A stretch of DNA of 44,974 nt from Bacteroidia bacterium (GTDB taxonomy: Bacteria; Bacteroidota; Bacteroidia; Flavobacteriales; Flavobacteriaceae). The position numbers and the translations under genes were made by a program. The DNA lies in assembly GCA_030431695.1 (NCBI GenBank), contig JAUIIU010000016.1:1-44974 (forward strand). The letters run 5' to 3'. The notes below the pieces were generated by a model, which did not search any database, was not told where the DNA came from, and saw only the letters and a program-made list of their open reading frames with translations. This document shows, piece by piece, positions 8,074 to 17,368 of the stretch. Every line of letters begins with the position of its first letter. The stretch's first letter is position 1.

Positions 8074-11000
8074 TCAGAGACTGATGCCAAATCCGAAGGA
8101 CACTCTCATCCCGTCGTCACCACTGAAGATACCCAACTCACCAGAAATAGAATCAACTGCGTTAATAATGATTCCTCCTCCAAGATCATCATGCCATGTG
8201 TTCGAATTTTCTCCATCCAACCACACGCGTCCGATATCGTACCCACCGAAAACACTTAGTTTTAAAGGCAAAAGACCTGATTTGAACTTCACGAGTTTGT
8301 AGATCATATCACCTCTGAACGCAAGCGCACTTTCACCACTGAATCGTTCCGTCCTGTATCCCCTTAGACCGGTGTTGGCCCCAAGCACAGCAGCCTGGTA
8401 GAACTCGAATGAATCACCGATATTGAATTGTCCCTGGGTTTTTGTCCGCAGAACAAGTTTCCGATCCCTCGTGAGCGCATTGTAGAATTCGAGAGAGGGT
8501 TTGATATATCCGAAGGTCCGCTCTGTATCCTCAAAATTCATGGTGACTCCGGCGTTAATACTGAAAAACATACCCCTGGTGGGTACCACTTTAGTATCGA
8601 AACCTTCATAGCTGTAAATGACGTCTACATTCCCAAAGAACTTCCTGTCATCAAAAAACGCCGGATCCTCGATCTCAGTGGCTATGAAACGATCATCTGT
8701 TGGTTCTACTTCGATGGTTTCGAGTTCACCGGTTATTTCGATCCGACTCCCATAATGGCCATTTTTCACGGCACCGAGTTTTACACTTTTTATAGCGGTT
8801 TTCACACGGTTGAAATCCAAACCAAGCTCATCGTCCATGTTCATGGTTTCATTTCCAAATCCAAAGAAATTCCTGGTGAAATTCTCGGAGGTAAATCGGC
8901 CACCCACCAGGATATTCCATTTATTCAGCACATTGGCAAATTCGCCTGTGTATGCCAGGTCGAATCCTTCTGTCGCAAAGAAATATCCCCCGCGGAAGCT
9001 GTGCTTTACCTGGAATGGATCGTTCTTGAATCCTCTCACGGAACTTGTCACACTTAAACCGACACGCATACCGTCATCAGGGTTAGCACCGATGCTTGGA
9101 ACAAAATTGGTCACACCGTCGATATATTTATCGTAGCGATAGATATTGTAACGATAATTATCCCTGAAATTAATATTTGCATTCCCGTCTTCAACAACAG
9201 TATTAGGCTTTGTACGATGATCGTACACCTTTACTCTTCTGCCATTCTCAATCGTATAACTGTCGTTGTTCTGTCCGCCTATGATCCGCAACCGCACGGG
9301 ATTGTTCGGTTTTCCTTTTACCTCTATGACATCATCATCATCCAGTCCATAAACCCATATCTCGCTGGTTTCGTTACTGTTTACCTGCCTGCTTTTAAAT
9401 GGCGGCTGAACTTCTCCCCCCTTGATTCGGGAAATGTTGATGGTCGTGTTATTGTTACCCCTTATAATCTCAATATGATCATCTTTATCAGTTCCCGTAA
9501 GGACAACCAACTTGGAAAGGTGCTTATAATAGGTCTGAGCGAATTCCACCAACTGGGATCTTCTCGATCGCAGCATCCGCTTTATCTCTTCTGAAGTAGT
9601 ATCCTGAACTTCGGGTGGAAGTTTGGCGAATGCACGATCGATCACTTCGTCGCTCAGATGCTCTTCGATATACTTCGCCTGTTGTATCCATACGTCTTTC
9701 CCGGAAGACTGTGTGAAGGTGCGGTCGATCTTTATACCGGCAAGGTTTATCCACTTGTGATCCTTCAAGTCTTTGTCGTATTTCTGAAATTGCTGGGTAC
9801 TCGGGATTATGAGTTTCATGAATCCAAGCAGGAAGCCGTCATAATTGGAAAAAACCTGGTCCCTGTCCCTTGGAATTGGCCTATAAACTCGTTCATCTTC
9901 AGAAATATCGAATCGCGACCAGCGCCACTGGTCCTGATGCCTGTCCCAATCACCCAATAACATATCAAAAAGTCGCGCTCTGATGAACAACTCCTCATCC
10001 ATCCGGTATTTTTCGTCCTTTCTAAGATTTTCCAGCACATCACTTGTGCTCTCAATAGCATCGGGTTTGCCGAATGAGGCCACGTCAAGGAATCCATCGT
10101 CCGGACGTTCTTCAAGGATATACAATTCATCACCGAATTCATCATTGTACTTACCAAGAGCCTTGTGTTTCGGCATATAGAACAAATACGGATTGGTGTG
10201 GTACAGATCGATCGCATCCGAAAGATCCGGGATAACGAAGGCTCCGTATGGATGACTGGAGGTATAGAAGTCCAGTACGGCATCCTCCGTAATGGTTTCC
10301 CTGAAATCCTCCTCTACATAGGTCGATTTGAAAACCACACTCTGAAGGAATTGCACCGCACTTTTCTTTACTGCTCGAAGCGCAAAATTCCTGCCTTTTT
10401 TATCGACCAGCCTGAGAGATCTCGTTTGATGACCACCTCCCTTCCTGTCGATGGAAAACCCACCGTAGAGTTCATCCAGTGTTCGTACCGGTACTGTAAC
10501 ATCCGTACCATAGATATAGCGGTAGTGGTCTCCCCAGAACCATTCGTAGCCATCGCTTTTATCTGTTGCTTCATTGTCGTAGATAGAGGTGGTAATTTGT
10601 TCCGGAAATGCATCTTTCAGATGACTTCCGTCGAATTCCGCATCAGGTGGATATACTTCAGAAGAAAACATCAAGGTGGGTACACCGCCTTCAGCATCGT
10701 AAAATTTCACCACCGAAGCACCGCTTTTCATGATCTCCAGTACCGCGAAACCCTGTTCTCCACTGGCAAAAAGCGAACCTTTCCCAAGATTTACCGGGCC
10801 ACGTTTTGAGCCCGATCCGGAAACGATCTGTTTCAATCCGTCTAGGTCTATATACTGAAGTGTATGTTCATGACCCGAAACAAAGACCACTTTGTCGTTT
10901 CCTGCCGCCATTGTGATCAGGCGCTGCATCAATTCGTTATATCGTTTATTATACCTGTCCTGTGGTGATACTCCACCCTGCGACCTTAACAACGTTATAA

Positions 11001-11778
11001 GACTGGCAAGCCCGGGAATGGGGATGTTGTTGTCTGAAGCAAAAATGTGCCGATTGAAATTAAAGTAACCGCCATGGAGTCCGTAAGTGAGCGCAGGGTG
11101 ATGCATAGCGATGACCACCGTCTTCTCGTTATTATCCTTTAGTTTGTCCTCAATCTCGAGGAAAAAGCCCTTACGGGTCTTTATGTCGCAATCGTCGTTT
11201 ATCGTTGGGTGTTTGTCCCAATCTGAGATATACCACTGCGTGTCCAGTATGAGTAATTCTACCGATTCGGAAAGGGAGATATTCTCAACGGCACATCCGT
11301 TCTCAGGTTGAAAGGCCTCGTTATCGTCCAGGCCGTCCTCTACGAATTCTTCCTGTTGCTTCAACCCGGAAAGTCCATTACTGTACCAGTCATGGTTACC
11401 AGGGATAACAATAGTATTCCCATCGAATTTCAGGGCAGCGTCCAGTTGGACCTGGATTCGGTGTTCGGCAATTTTGCGATCCGGTGCATCCTTTTTCGGG
11501 AGTCCATCCTCGTAGATATTGTCACCGAGGAACAACAACAGGTCTTTCTTAGTGTCTTTTTCTGAAACGAGCTGTTCGAAAGCCTTCAGGGCATCGGTGC
11601 TTTCTCCTTCTTCCGCCGCCCCTGCGTCGCCGATCAGGTAGATCCTTTTCTCAACTTCAGATGAAACCGTCATCCCATCCGTTTTTTGCACCCCGGGAGC
11701 GTACTTAACTTTGTAGCTTCCACAACTTAACAATAGTATTGGAAGTACAACTGTTACGGTTCTCTTAAAAAGCTTCAT
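8074..11778 (-). CDS. Outer-membrane lipoprotein: purple-acid-phosphatase-like domain, kinase-like region, C-terminal beta-barrel
   Basis: The product is a 1234-residue lipoprotein precursor (lipobox LLLSC, Cys19). Residues about 45-310 carry the metallophosphoesterase signature in purple-acid-phosphatase order: GDAG (50), GDNIY (85), GNHD (127), HH (226) and GHEH (302). Residues about 430-760 contain FALRAVKK (465), DELYILEERP (550), LLGDWDRHQDQW (607) and PIPRDRDQVF (635), whose order resembles the lysine, hinge, catalytic loop and metal-binding aspartate of atypical kinases such as the HipA or CotH types; this is my inference. Residues about 760-845 are Asp/Gly-rich. The remainder, ending FGFGISL, alternates like a BamA/surface-antigen barrel. 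The natural substrate is unknown. It is transcribed alone and divergent from the HD-PycTM gene. Confidence 0.85.
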   Translation of the reverse strand: MKLFKRTVTVVLPILLLSCGSYKVKYAPGVQKTDGMTVSSEVEKRIYLIGDAGAAEEGESTDALKAFEQLVSEKDTKKDLLLFLGDNIYEDGLPKKDAPDRKIAEHRIQVQLDAALKFDGNTIVIPGNHDWYSNGLSGLKQQEEFVEDGLDDNEAFQPENGCAVENISLSESVELLILDTQWYISDWDKHPTINDDCDIKTRKGFFLEIEDKLKDNNEKTVVIAMHHPALTYGLHGGYFNFNRHIFASDNNIPIPGLASLITLLRSQGGVSPQDRYNKRYNELMQRLITMAAGNDKVVFVSGHEHTLQYIDLDGLKQIVSGSGSKRGPVNLGKGSLFASGEQGFAVLEIMKSGASVVKFYDAEGGVPTLMFSSEVYPPDAEFDGSHLKDAFPEQITTSIYDNEATDKSDGYEWFWGDHYRYIYGTDVTVPVRTLDELYGGFSIDRKGGGHQTRSLRLVDKKGRNFALRAVKKSAVQFLQSVVFKSTYVEEDFRETITEDAVLDFYTSSHPYGAFVIPDLSDAIDLYHTNPYLFYMPKHKALGKYNDEFGDELYILEERPDDGFLDVASFGKPDAIESTSDVLENLRKDEKYRMDEELFIRARLFDMLLGDWDRHQDQWRWSRFDISEDERVYRPIPRDRDQVFSNYDGFLLGFMKLIIPSTQQFQKYDKDLKDHKWINLAGIKIDRTFTQSSGKDVWIQQAKYIEEHLSDEVIDRAFAKLPPEVQDTTSEEIKRMLRSRRSQLVEFAQTYYKHLSKLVVLTGTDKDDHIEIIRGNNNTTINISRIKGGEVQPPFKSRQVNSNETSEIWVYGLDDDDVIEVKGKPNNPVRLRIIGGQNNDSYTIENGRRVKVYDHRTKPNTVVEDGNANINFRDNYRYNIYRYDKYIDGVTNFVPSIGANPDDGMRVGLSVTSSVRGFKNDPFQVKHSFRGGYFFATEGFDLAYTGEFANVLNKWNILVGGRFTSENFTRNFFGFGNETMNMDDELGLDFNRVKTAIKSVKLGAVKNGHYGSRIEITGELETIEVEPTDDRFIATEIEDPAFFDDRKFFGNVDVIYSYEGFDTKVVPTRGMFFSINAGVTMNFEDTERTFGYIKPSLEFYNALTRDRKLVLRTKTQGQFNIGDSFEFYQAAVLGANTGLRGYRTERFSGESALAFRGDMIYKLVKFKSGLLPLKLSVFGGYDIGRVWLDGENSNTWHDDLGGGIIINAVDSISGELGIFSGDDGMRVSFGFGISL

Positions 11779-11832
11779 AGTGATGGAGTGGGCGATAATT
11801 TTTAGTAATTTGTGACCCTAAATATAACACCA

Positions 11833-13044
11833 ATGAGCGACATTGTACAGAAGACGGATGATTATATTTTAAATCTGTTCAAGGATGAACTTCCGTCCTC
11901 TTTCCTGTATCACAACTACACTCACACCAAGCGAGTGTTCAAAAGTGTCAATGAGATCATCGAGGATATCGAACTTAAGGACGATCAGGTCCTGATACTG
12001 AAACTTGCAGCATTGTTACACGATGCGGGTTATATAAACACCAGGGATGATCATGAAGAGGAAAGTGTTCGCATAGCCAGGGAATATCTCACTTCTTTGG
12101 AAGTAGACCAGGAGATCATCGATGGTGTCGCACAGTGTATTCTGGCAACGAAGTTCGAGGGATCACCCAAGAACGAACTGGAAGAGATCATTCGGGATGC
12201 GGATGCTTCTCACTTCGGAAAGGACTATTTCGAAGAGGCCAGTGAATTTCTCCGACAGGAACTCATTGCCCAGGATATCCACACTTACAGTCCCAGGGAC
12301 TGGCGGGATGAGAATATTCGCGTACTTGTGGAGGAGCACCAATTTTACACAGAATATGCGTTAAAAAACTGGCAACCCCAGAAAGAACAGAACCTGGCCA
12401 AACTCATGAAGGCCAGGAAGAAACAGAAGAAGAAGATCAAGCAGGAGAAGATGAAGGCCGAGCTAAAAGCGCGTTACAAGGATGCAAGTCCGGAGCGCGG
12501 AATTCAGACCTTCTACAGGGTTGCACTTCGGAATCATATCAAACTGAGTGATATTGCCGACACCAAGGCGAACATACTTCTATCCGTAAATGCAATCATC
12601 ATTTCACTGGTGCTTGCCAACCTGCTATCAAAATTAGACACCAACCCATTCCTGATCGCACCTTCGGCCATTTTTGTTATTTCGAGTACGGTTAGTATGA
12701 TACTGGCGGTAATAGCCACGCGGCCAAACGTTACCCGGGGTGAATTCACCGAGGAGGATGTGAAGAACAAATCGGTGAATCTTACGTTCTTCGGAAATTT
12801 CCACAAAATGGAACTGTCTCAGTACCAGTGGGCCATAAAAGAGTTACTGAAGGACAGGGAATACGTATACTCCTCACTTACCAAGGACCTTTATTTTCTA
12901 GGGAAGGTGTTGGACAGGAAATACCGTATACTACGCTGGACTTACACCATCTTCGTATTGGGTATCATCATATCCATCATCGCTTTCGCAGTGTCCTTTG
13001 CTTTGTGGGGACAACCGGTCTCGGTAGATAACCTCGTTAATTAG
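11833..13044 (+). CDS. HD-domain protein fused to a Pycsar effector-type (PycTM, DUF5706) membrane region
   Basis: The preferred start is ATG at 11833 (403 residues); an in-frame GTG at 11812 is less likely. Residues 20-180 form an HD phosphohydrolase domain with H27/H31, HD at 63-64, DDHEEES at 72 and RDAD at 121. A lysine-rich linker (190-215) follows. Residues 225-395 match the PycTM/DUF5706 type, with ADTKANILLSVNAIIIS at 242 and three hydrophobic segments near 247-268, 272-295 and 370-392. PycTM proteins are membrane effectors of Pycsar anti-phage systems, triggered by cCMP or cUMP. Here no pyrimidine cyclase lies nearby, so the HD domain might hydrolyse a nucleotide signal or the protein may have a housekeeping role. 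Its stop overlaps that of the convergent gene by 4 nt. Confidence 0.88.
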   Translation: MSDIVQKTDDYILNLFKDELPSSFLYHNYTHTKRVFKSVNEIIEDIELKDDQVLILKLAALLHDAGYINTRDDHEEESVRIAREYLTSLEVDQEIIDGVAQCILATKFEGSPKNELEEIIRDADASHFGKDYFEEASEFLRQELIAQDIHTYSPRDWRDENIRVLVEEHQFYTEYALKNWQPQKEQNLAKLMKARKKQKKKIKQEKMKAELKARYKDASPERGIQTFYRVALRNHIKLSDIADTKANILLSVNAIIISLVLANLLSKLDTNPFLIAPSAIFVISSTVSMILAVIATRPNVTRGEFTEEDVKNKSVNLTFFGNFHKMELSQYQWAIKELLKDREYVYSSLTKDLYFLGKVLDRKYRILRWTYTIFVLGIIISIIAFAVSFALWGQPVSVDNLVN

Positions 13045-15425
13045 GACTTGATCTGCTCCATGAGGTCTTCGTAGGTATAGTATTCTTTTTCCTTTCCTTT
13101 TTTCTTTTTTGAATACAATACATTTACGCGGATAGCCTTGAGCCCGGTGACTCCCTGAAGGTCCTCCAGTTCAAGGATCTCTACATCGGAGTTGAGTAAT
13201 TTCTTATGCTGAAGGAAACTGATATACTTCAGATACTCTCGCTCATCTTCACGTTGTGAATAGATAATAGTGATCTTGCCCGGCTGGGTGATACGTTCGT
13301 TCGTACCTTTTATATTGGCCTTGTCAACACGTTTTTTCACCACCTCGTAGCGCGCATTATAGGTTCCGTCCACGTCGAAACGCTTTTCATCCATACGGAA
13401 ACGCAGTGCAAGTGAGGTATTGAATACCAGGATCATGGAAGATACATCCATCTTCACCGGAAGTTTATTCTTGAGGTGATAAAAGCTGTTCTCCATCTCG
13501 CACATAGCCTGTAGTTGCCACAGACGGAGGTTATACAGGTAGATCTTATTGAAACTGTCGTTCTTGGTGATAGACTCTCCTATGTATAGGTTGTGCTCAA
13601 CTCCATCAGTCTTGAATCGCTCGTAGTAATGCGGATACATCTGCTGAGCAGCAAGCTGTTTGGAATCCAGGATCTCTGCCATATGCTTGTTGACGAGCAT
13701 TACTGAATCGTCATAATCCTTTCGATGTTTGTACACCAGGCCTTTGTCTGAATCGATCTCCTCGTAGTACTCTCGTATCAATTCGGCGAGAACGGTACTT
13801 TTCTCGGAAAGGTGATCGTACATAGGTACTATCTCGGTCCGAAGGAAAGTAAGCACTCTTCGTTCAGTATCCACCTCGAGATCATTCGTTATCTCTTCGA
13901 GGTATTTCTCTATACGGTAGATCAGTTGCTCGTAAATTGGGAGTTCCTCTACTTTGAGGATACGTTCGATGATCCTCCGAACATGTTTAAGTTGAAGCAC
14001 CAGGTCTAGTTTCGTTGCTTCGTTTCGCGCTGTAGATGAACTTTTAATGTCGATCTGACCATACAGGGGATACACATCCTTGAACACGATCTCCCTGAAT
14101 GAAGACGGGGTGTCGTTATAGTATTTAGAACGTATTACCCGCTCGGCCTCTTTTCGGAATTTCCAGTGTACACTTGGGTGAATGGACGTACACTCACTCT
14201 GAATCATCAGTTCGATCTCGTTCCGCTCGCGTTCGATTGCCTGCCTTACAGAATCTACAAGGAACGGTAGTATATCTCGTAACTTATTTGCATTAATCGA
14301 ATTTAACTCCTGGGCATTGGGAGAGACGATCTCCATCACCCCAAGCAAGATGCCCTGACTAACCAATGGCGCTATTATCGCACTTCCTATCTTCTGCTTG
14401 GAAAGTGATTTGAACAGTGGATTTCTGGGAGATGCTTTGTGCGCTTTCGCCACATCCGACACCGAGAATACTTCGTTCTTCTTAAAAAGAGTTTCATAGG
14501 AATGCGGACATAAGGACGAAAGACAGGAATCCGAATCTTTTCCGTTCAGAACAAAACTCTTGATATCATCGTGTACCGGTGGTTTCTGGAAAACACCTTC
14601 ATCCTCATCAAACATCGCATAACCTACATCAAGGGAAGGTAAACTGAAGATTGACCTAATGATGTTCCTGAAATCCGCTACAAATTTTTCCTCTTTGGAA
14701 TCTTTGGCGATCAGACTTTCCTTGAAACTGGAAATGGAAACATCCATTGTCGCATCGTACATATTTGCGATCACAAAACCTTTAAAGAGCCAGCTGCTTG
14801 GCGGAAATTTTTCTTTCCACAGATCGATATTCTGAAAATTATCGATCAATTCAGCAACATCTTCAGGAGTAATATCGATGGATTCATCCGTCTTCTCTAT
14901 TTCAACATAATCGACATTGTACAGAACCTTGTAATATCGCATCACACCGTTAGCATCCGGTATATTGTAGTAAAACGGCCTGCGGAAATCGACCTTGTAT
15001 CCATAGTAGGAATTGAGGATCATCGCACAACCCATGATATAAGCCTCATTCTCGTCGAAATTATTCAACTGTGCCTTGAAGTCATCACCGGCATGGGCTA
15101 TAATGTTCTTAAATCGTTCAGAAGACTTGAATATGACAAATCGATATGGAATGGAGGCTATCTTGATTTCGTTCGTCGCCAGGATATCAGCAAAGAAATC
15201 CTCCAACACAAGGTCTACCTGTTCCTGGTGTTTCCCAAGCTCTTCTTCATTGTCGAATCCATCCGACAATACCGGGTATTCTTCAGCTACCTTTAGAATC
15301 TCCTCCGCCCGCTTACGCTGAAAACCACCCATCGAATCCAAATTCTGACGGTATGACGAAAATAGTTTCCGAAAACTTACTTCAATTTTCAAAGGAAATT
15401 GAGATGTAGTAGTTTTTTCTTTCAT
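13041..15425 (-). CDS. GAF-domain protein, large cytoplasmic, function unknown
   Basis: This 794-residue soluble protein has no signal peptide or membrane segment. A GAF-like module spans roughly residues 260-405, with the segment KQKIGSAIIAPLVSQGILLG typical of the GAF core, preceded by a Cys-containing loop (CLSSLCPH). The N-terminal 250 and C-terminal 380 residues are mainly helical and unassigned; the C-terminal half has many charged heptad-like stretches. There is no kinase, cyclase or EAL/GGDEF domain that I can see. It is a single-gene unit whose end overlaps the HD-PycTM gene. Proteins of this length and layout occur in other Flavobacteriia, annotated only as GAF-containing. Confidence 0.8.
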   Translation of the reverse strand: MKEKTTTSQFPLKIEVSFRKLFSSYRQNLDSMGGFQRKRAEEILKVAEEYPVLSDGFDNEEELGKHQEQVDLVLEDFFADILATNEIKIASIPYRFVIFKSSERFKNIIAHAGDDFKAQLNNFDENEAYIMGCAMILNSYYGYKVDFRRPFYYNIPDANGVMRYYKVLYNVDYVEIEKTDESIDITPEDVAELIDNFQNIDLWKEKFPPSSWLFKGFVIANMYDATMDVSISSFKESLIAKDSKEEKFVADFRNIIRSIFSLPSLDVGYAMFDEDEGVFQKPPVHDDIKSFVLNGKDSDSCLSSLCPHSYETLFKKNEVFSVSDVAKAHKASPRNPLFKSLSKQKIGSAIIAPLVSQGILLGVMEIVSPNAQELNSINANKLRDILPFLVDSVRQAIERERNEIELMIQSECTSIHPSVHWKFRKEAERVIRSKYYNDTPSSFREIVFKDVYPLYGQIDIKSSSTARNEATKLDLVLQLKHVRRIIERILKVEELPIYEQLIYRIEKYLEEITNDLEVDTERRVLTFLRTEIVPMYDHLSEKSTVLAELIREYYEEIDSDKGLVYKHRKDYDDSVMLVNKHMAEILDSKQLAAQQMYPHYYERFKTDGVEHNLYIGESITKNDSFNKIYLYNLRLWQLQAMCEMENSFYHLKNKLPVKMDVSSMILVFNTSLALRFRMDEKRFDVDGTYNARYEVVKKRVDKANIKGTNERITQPGKITIIYSQREDEREYLKYISFLQHKKLLNSDVEILELEDLQGVTGLKAIRVNVLYSKKKKGKEKEYYTYEDLMEQIKS

Positions 15426-15453
15426 TATCAGTGGTTTACAGGTCTAAATTAAT

Positions 15454-15488
15454 CAAAATTAATGATGCTGTCCTATTAACTCGTACAA
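15454..15488 (-). promoter_or_regulatory. Promoter of the GAF-domain gene
   Basis: The minus strand reads TTG (15488-15486), 24 nt, then TAATTTTG (15461-15454), 28 nt before the ATG at 15425. The spacing is one base beyond the usual 17-23 nt. The element lies beside the oppositely directed tlpA-like promoter. Confidence 0.5.
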
Positions 15489-15514
15489 TTAACAAATATT
15501 TGAGCGTTCAAATT

Positions 15515-15543
15515 TTGTGACGAAGAAAATACAACTATTTTTG
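15515..15543 (+). promoter_or_regulatory. Promoter of the thioredoxin-like gene
   Basis: TTG at 15515-15517 is followed after 18 nt by TATTTTTG at 15536-15543, a full match to the flavobacterial TTG-N17-23-TAnnTTTG consensus. The ATG follows 17 nt downstream at 15561. Confidence 0.65.
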
Positions 15544-15560
15544 TATCCAAATACTTACTT

Positions 15561-16685
15561 ATGAGACGCTTTTTTGCCTCGATCATTACACTTTTACTTC
15601 TTTCTTGTGCTACAGATTCAGATTCCTATAAATTAAGCGGAACTGCTGAAGGAGTAGCAGACGGTACTGAAATCGTAGTTTATAACCTGGAAGACAATAA
15701 CCAGCCAGTCGCCGTAGACACCCTTATCGTTCAGAAAGGCGCTTTTAGTGCAAGTTATCCGAAAACAGATAAACTCATCTTAGGTTACCTTGCGCTCGAA
15801 AACCCGCAGGGTTCTGTCGTTTTCTTCCCTGAAAATGAGGACTTGAAGGTGACTATCTACAAAGACAGTATGCAAAAAAGTTATGTTTCCGGTGGTCGCC
15901 AAAACGAGATGTACCGCGAATACAGTACAAAGATAAGTGAATTTAACGGTATCAAACGCACCAATGCCCAGCGATATCAGCAGGCTCGAAGGGAGCAGGA
16001 TAATTTACTTTCAGTACAAATTCAGCAGGAGAATAGTCAACTATTGCTTGAAGAACAGAACTACAAGCTTGGTTTTGTGAATGAGAATAAGAATTCCATC
16101 TTCTCACTGATGGTCGTAGCCGAAATGTTGAAGCGAAAGGAGATCAACGCCGAAGAAGCAGGTAATTTCCTTAATAATCTTCCTCCTAAAACCGCCGCCT
16201 CTCAAATTGCGGCTACCCTAAAGGAGAGCGTTGCAAGGATGAACAGGGCAGGTATTGGAAGTGTAGCTCCGGATTTTACGGCACCTACCCCATCCGGTGA
16301 AATGTTGTCACTCAATGAGACCCTGGGAAAATACACCATTATCGATTTCTGGGCCTCATGGTGCAAACCCTGCAGGATCGAGAATCCAAACGTTGTGCGG
16401 GTTTATGAAAAGTATCATGACAAAGGCCTGAATATCGTGAGTATTTCACTGGATCGCGCGGGTCATAAAGACAGATGGGTACAGGCGATCGAAGACGATA
16501 AGATGGACTGGTATCACGTGTCCAATCTTAAGTTCTGGCAGGATCCCATCGCCAAGGATTATAATGTAAGTGCCATCCCCGCCACTTTCCTTGTGGATGA
16601 ATCGGGAACCATTATTGCCAAGAACCTTCGCGGACCGGCCCTTGAAACTAAAATTGCGTCCTTACTGGGGCCTGTTTCAGAGTAA
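15561..16685 (+). CDS. TlpA-family thioredoxin-like lipoprotein with DUF4369-type N-terminus
   Basis: The 374-residue protein has a lipoprotein signal (lipobox LLLSC, Cys16). Residues about 24-120 (YKLSGTAEGVADGTEIVVYN) match the DUF4369 region common in Bacteroidota. The C-terminal 140 residues are an AhpC/TSA-TlpA-type thioredoxin fold with VAPDFTAPTPSGEMLSLNE and the redox motif FWASWCKPCR near residue 267, plus the cis-proline segment SAIPATFLVD. It is likely a periplasmic or membrane-attached thiol-disulfide oxidoreductase; its partner is not shown by the sequence. The 3' end overlaps the convergent SIMPL gene by 9 nt. Confidence 0.93.
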   Translation: MRRFFASIITLLLLSCATDSDSYKLSGTAEGVADGTEIVVYNLEDNNQPVAVDTLIVQKGAFSASYPKTDKLILGYLALENPQGSVVFFPENEDLKVTIYKDSMQKSYVSGGRQNEMYREYSTKISEFNGIKRTNAQRYQQARREQDNLLSVQIQQENSQLLLEEQNYKLGFVNENKNSIFSLMVVAEMLKRKEINAEEAGNFLNNLPPKTAASQIAATLKESVARMNRAGIGSVAPDFTAPTPSGEMLSLNETLGKYTIIDFWASWCKPCRIENPNVVRVYEKYHDKGLNIVSISLDRAGHKDRWVQAIEDDKMDWYHVSNLKFWQDPIAKDYNVSAIPATFLVDESGTIIAKNLRGPALETKIASLLGPVSE

Positions 16686-17357
16686 TTCGAAATTGATATA
16701 GACCACCACCCTGATCTCCATTTCGCCGGGAGCCATGGTTTGCTCGCCTCCAGATGAGGCATCCATTGCCATCGTTGTTCGCAGCATCTTTGGCTGGGGA
16801 ATGCTCTGTGAGGTCTCACGGATCGAAATTGCTTTTCCTACTTTCTGATCTAGAACACCGGCGTACTCCACAGCTTTTTGCTTGGCGTGAGCGACGGCTT
16901 TTTTTCTGGCTTCCGACTGTAATTCGGCACTCTTCGAGGAGGAGAACATGATCCCGTCTATACGATTGATCCCGCTGGTGAGGAGTCCGTCCATGACGGT
17001 CTCGTACTTATCAAGGTTGGTAAGTTTCACCGAGATCGATTGGTTAGCAGCAAAGTGATAGGACTTTGAATTGTAATCGTAGTTCTTACTCAGCTGAATA
17101 TATTCCGTCCTCACATATTTATCGTCAATCTTTTGTTTTTTCAGAAAGGAAAGTACATCGCTGACGATCTTGTCGTTTTCCCGCTTTAGTTCCCTGGCAT
17201 CATTCCCGGTATTTTCTACCCGCAGCCTGATGGTAACTTCATCCGGAACCACGTTAACGATACCTTCACCGGAAACTTCAACCAGCGGTGTTATTGTATT
17301 TTGAGACATAAGTGTTGTTGTTAAAAGTAAAATGAATATGGATAAGGTTGTTTTCAT
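16677..17357 (-). CDS. SIMPL-domain (DUF541) secreted protein
   Basis: I place the start at ATG 17357 because it opens a clear signal peptide (MKTTLSIFILLLTTTLMSQ); the frame is open further upstream but that part overlaps the rhomboid gene. The 226-residue product shows the SIMPL pattern VSGEGIVNVVPDEVTIRLRV at the mature N-terminus, a SSKSAELQSEARKKAVAHAK helix and a C-terminal strand VVVYINFELL. SIMPL proteins are periplasmic or surface proteins of unclear role, linked to oxidative stress in some species. It starts 11 nt after the rhomboid stop, so the two form an operon. Confidence 0.9.
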   Translation of the reverse strand: MKTTLSIFILLLTTTLMSQNTITPLVEVSGEGIVNVVPDEVTIRLRVENTGNDARELKRENDKIVSDVLSFLKKQKIDDKYVRTEYIQLSKNYDYNSKSYHFAANQSISVKLTNLDKYETVMDGLLTSGINRIDGIMFSSSKSAELQSEARKKAVAHAKQKAVEYAGVLDQKVGKAISIRETSQSIPQPKMLRTTMAMDASSGGEQTMAPGEMEIRVVVYINFELL

Positions 17358-17368
17358 GATATGATTTT

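Noticed and set aside
8428-9057. Long plus-strand frames opposite the barrel gene
   Set aside because: They are antisense shadows of a strongly supported coding sequence and show no recognisable domains.
11833-15425. A complete Pycsar defence operon at the HD-PycTM gene
   Set aside because: No cyclase gene is present on either side. The convergent neighbour is a GAF protein without cyclase motifs, and no other defence or mobile genes are nearby.
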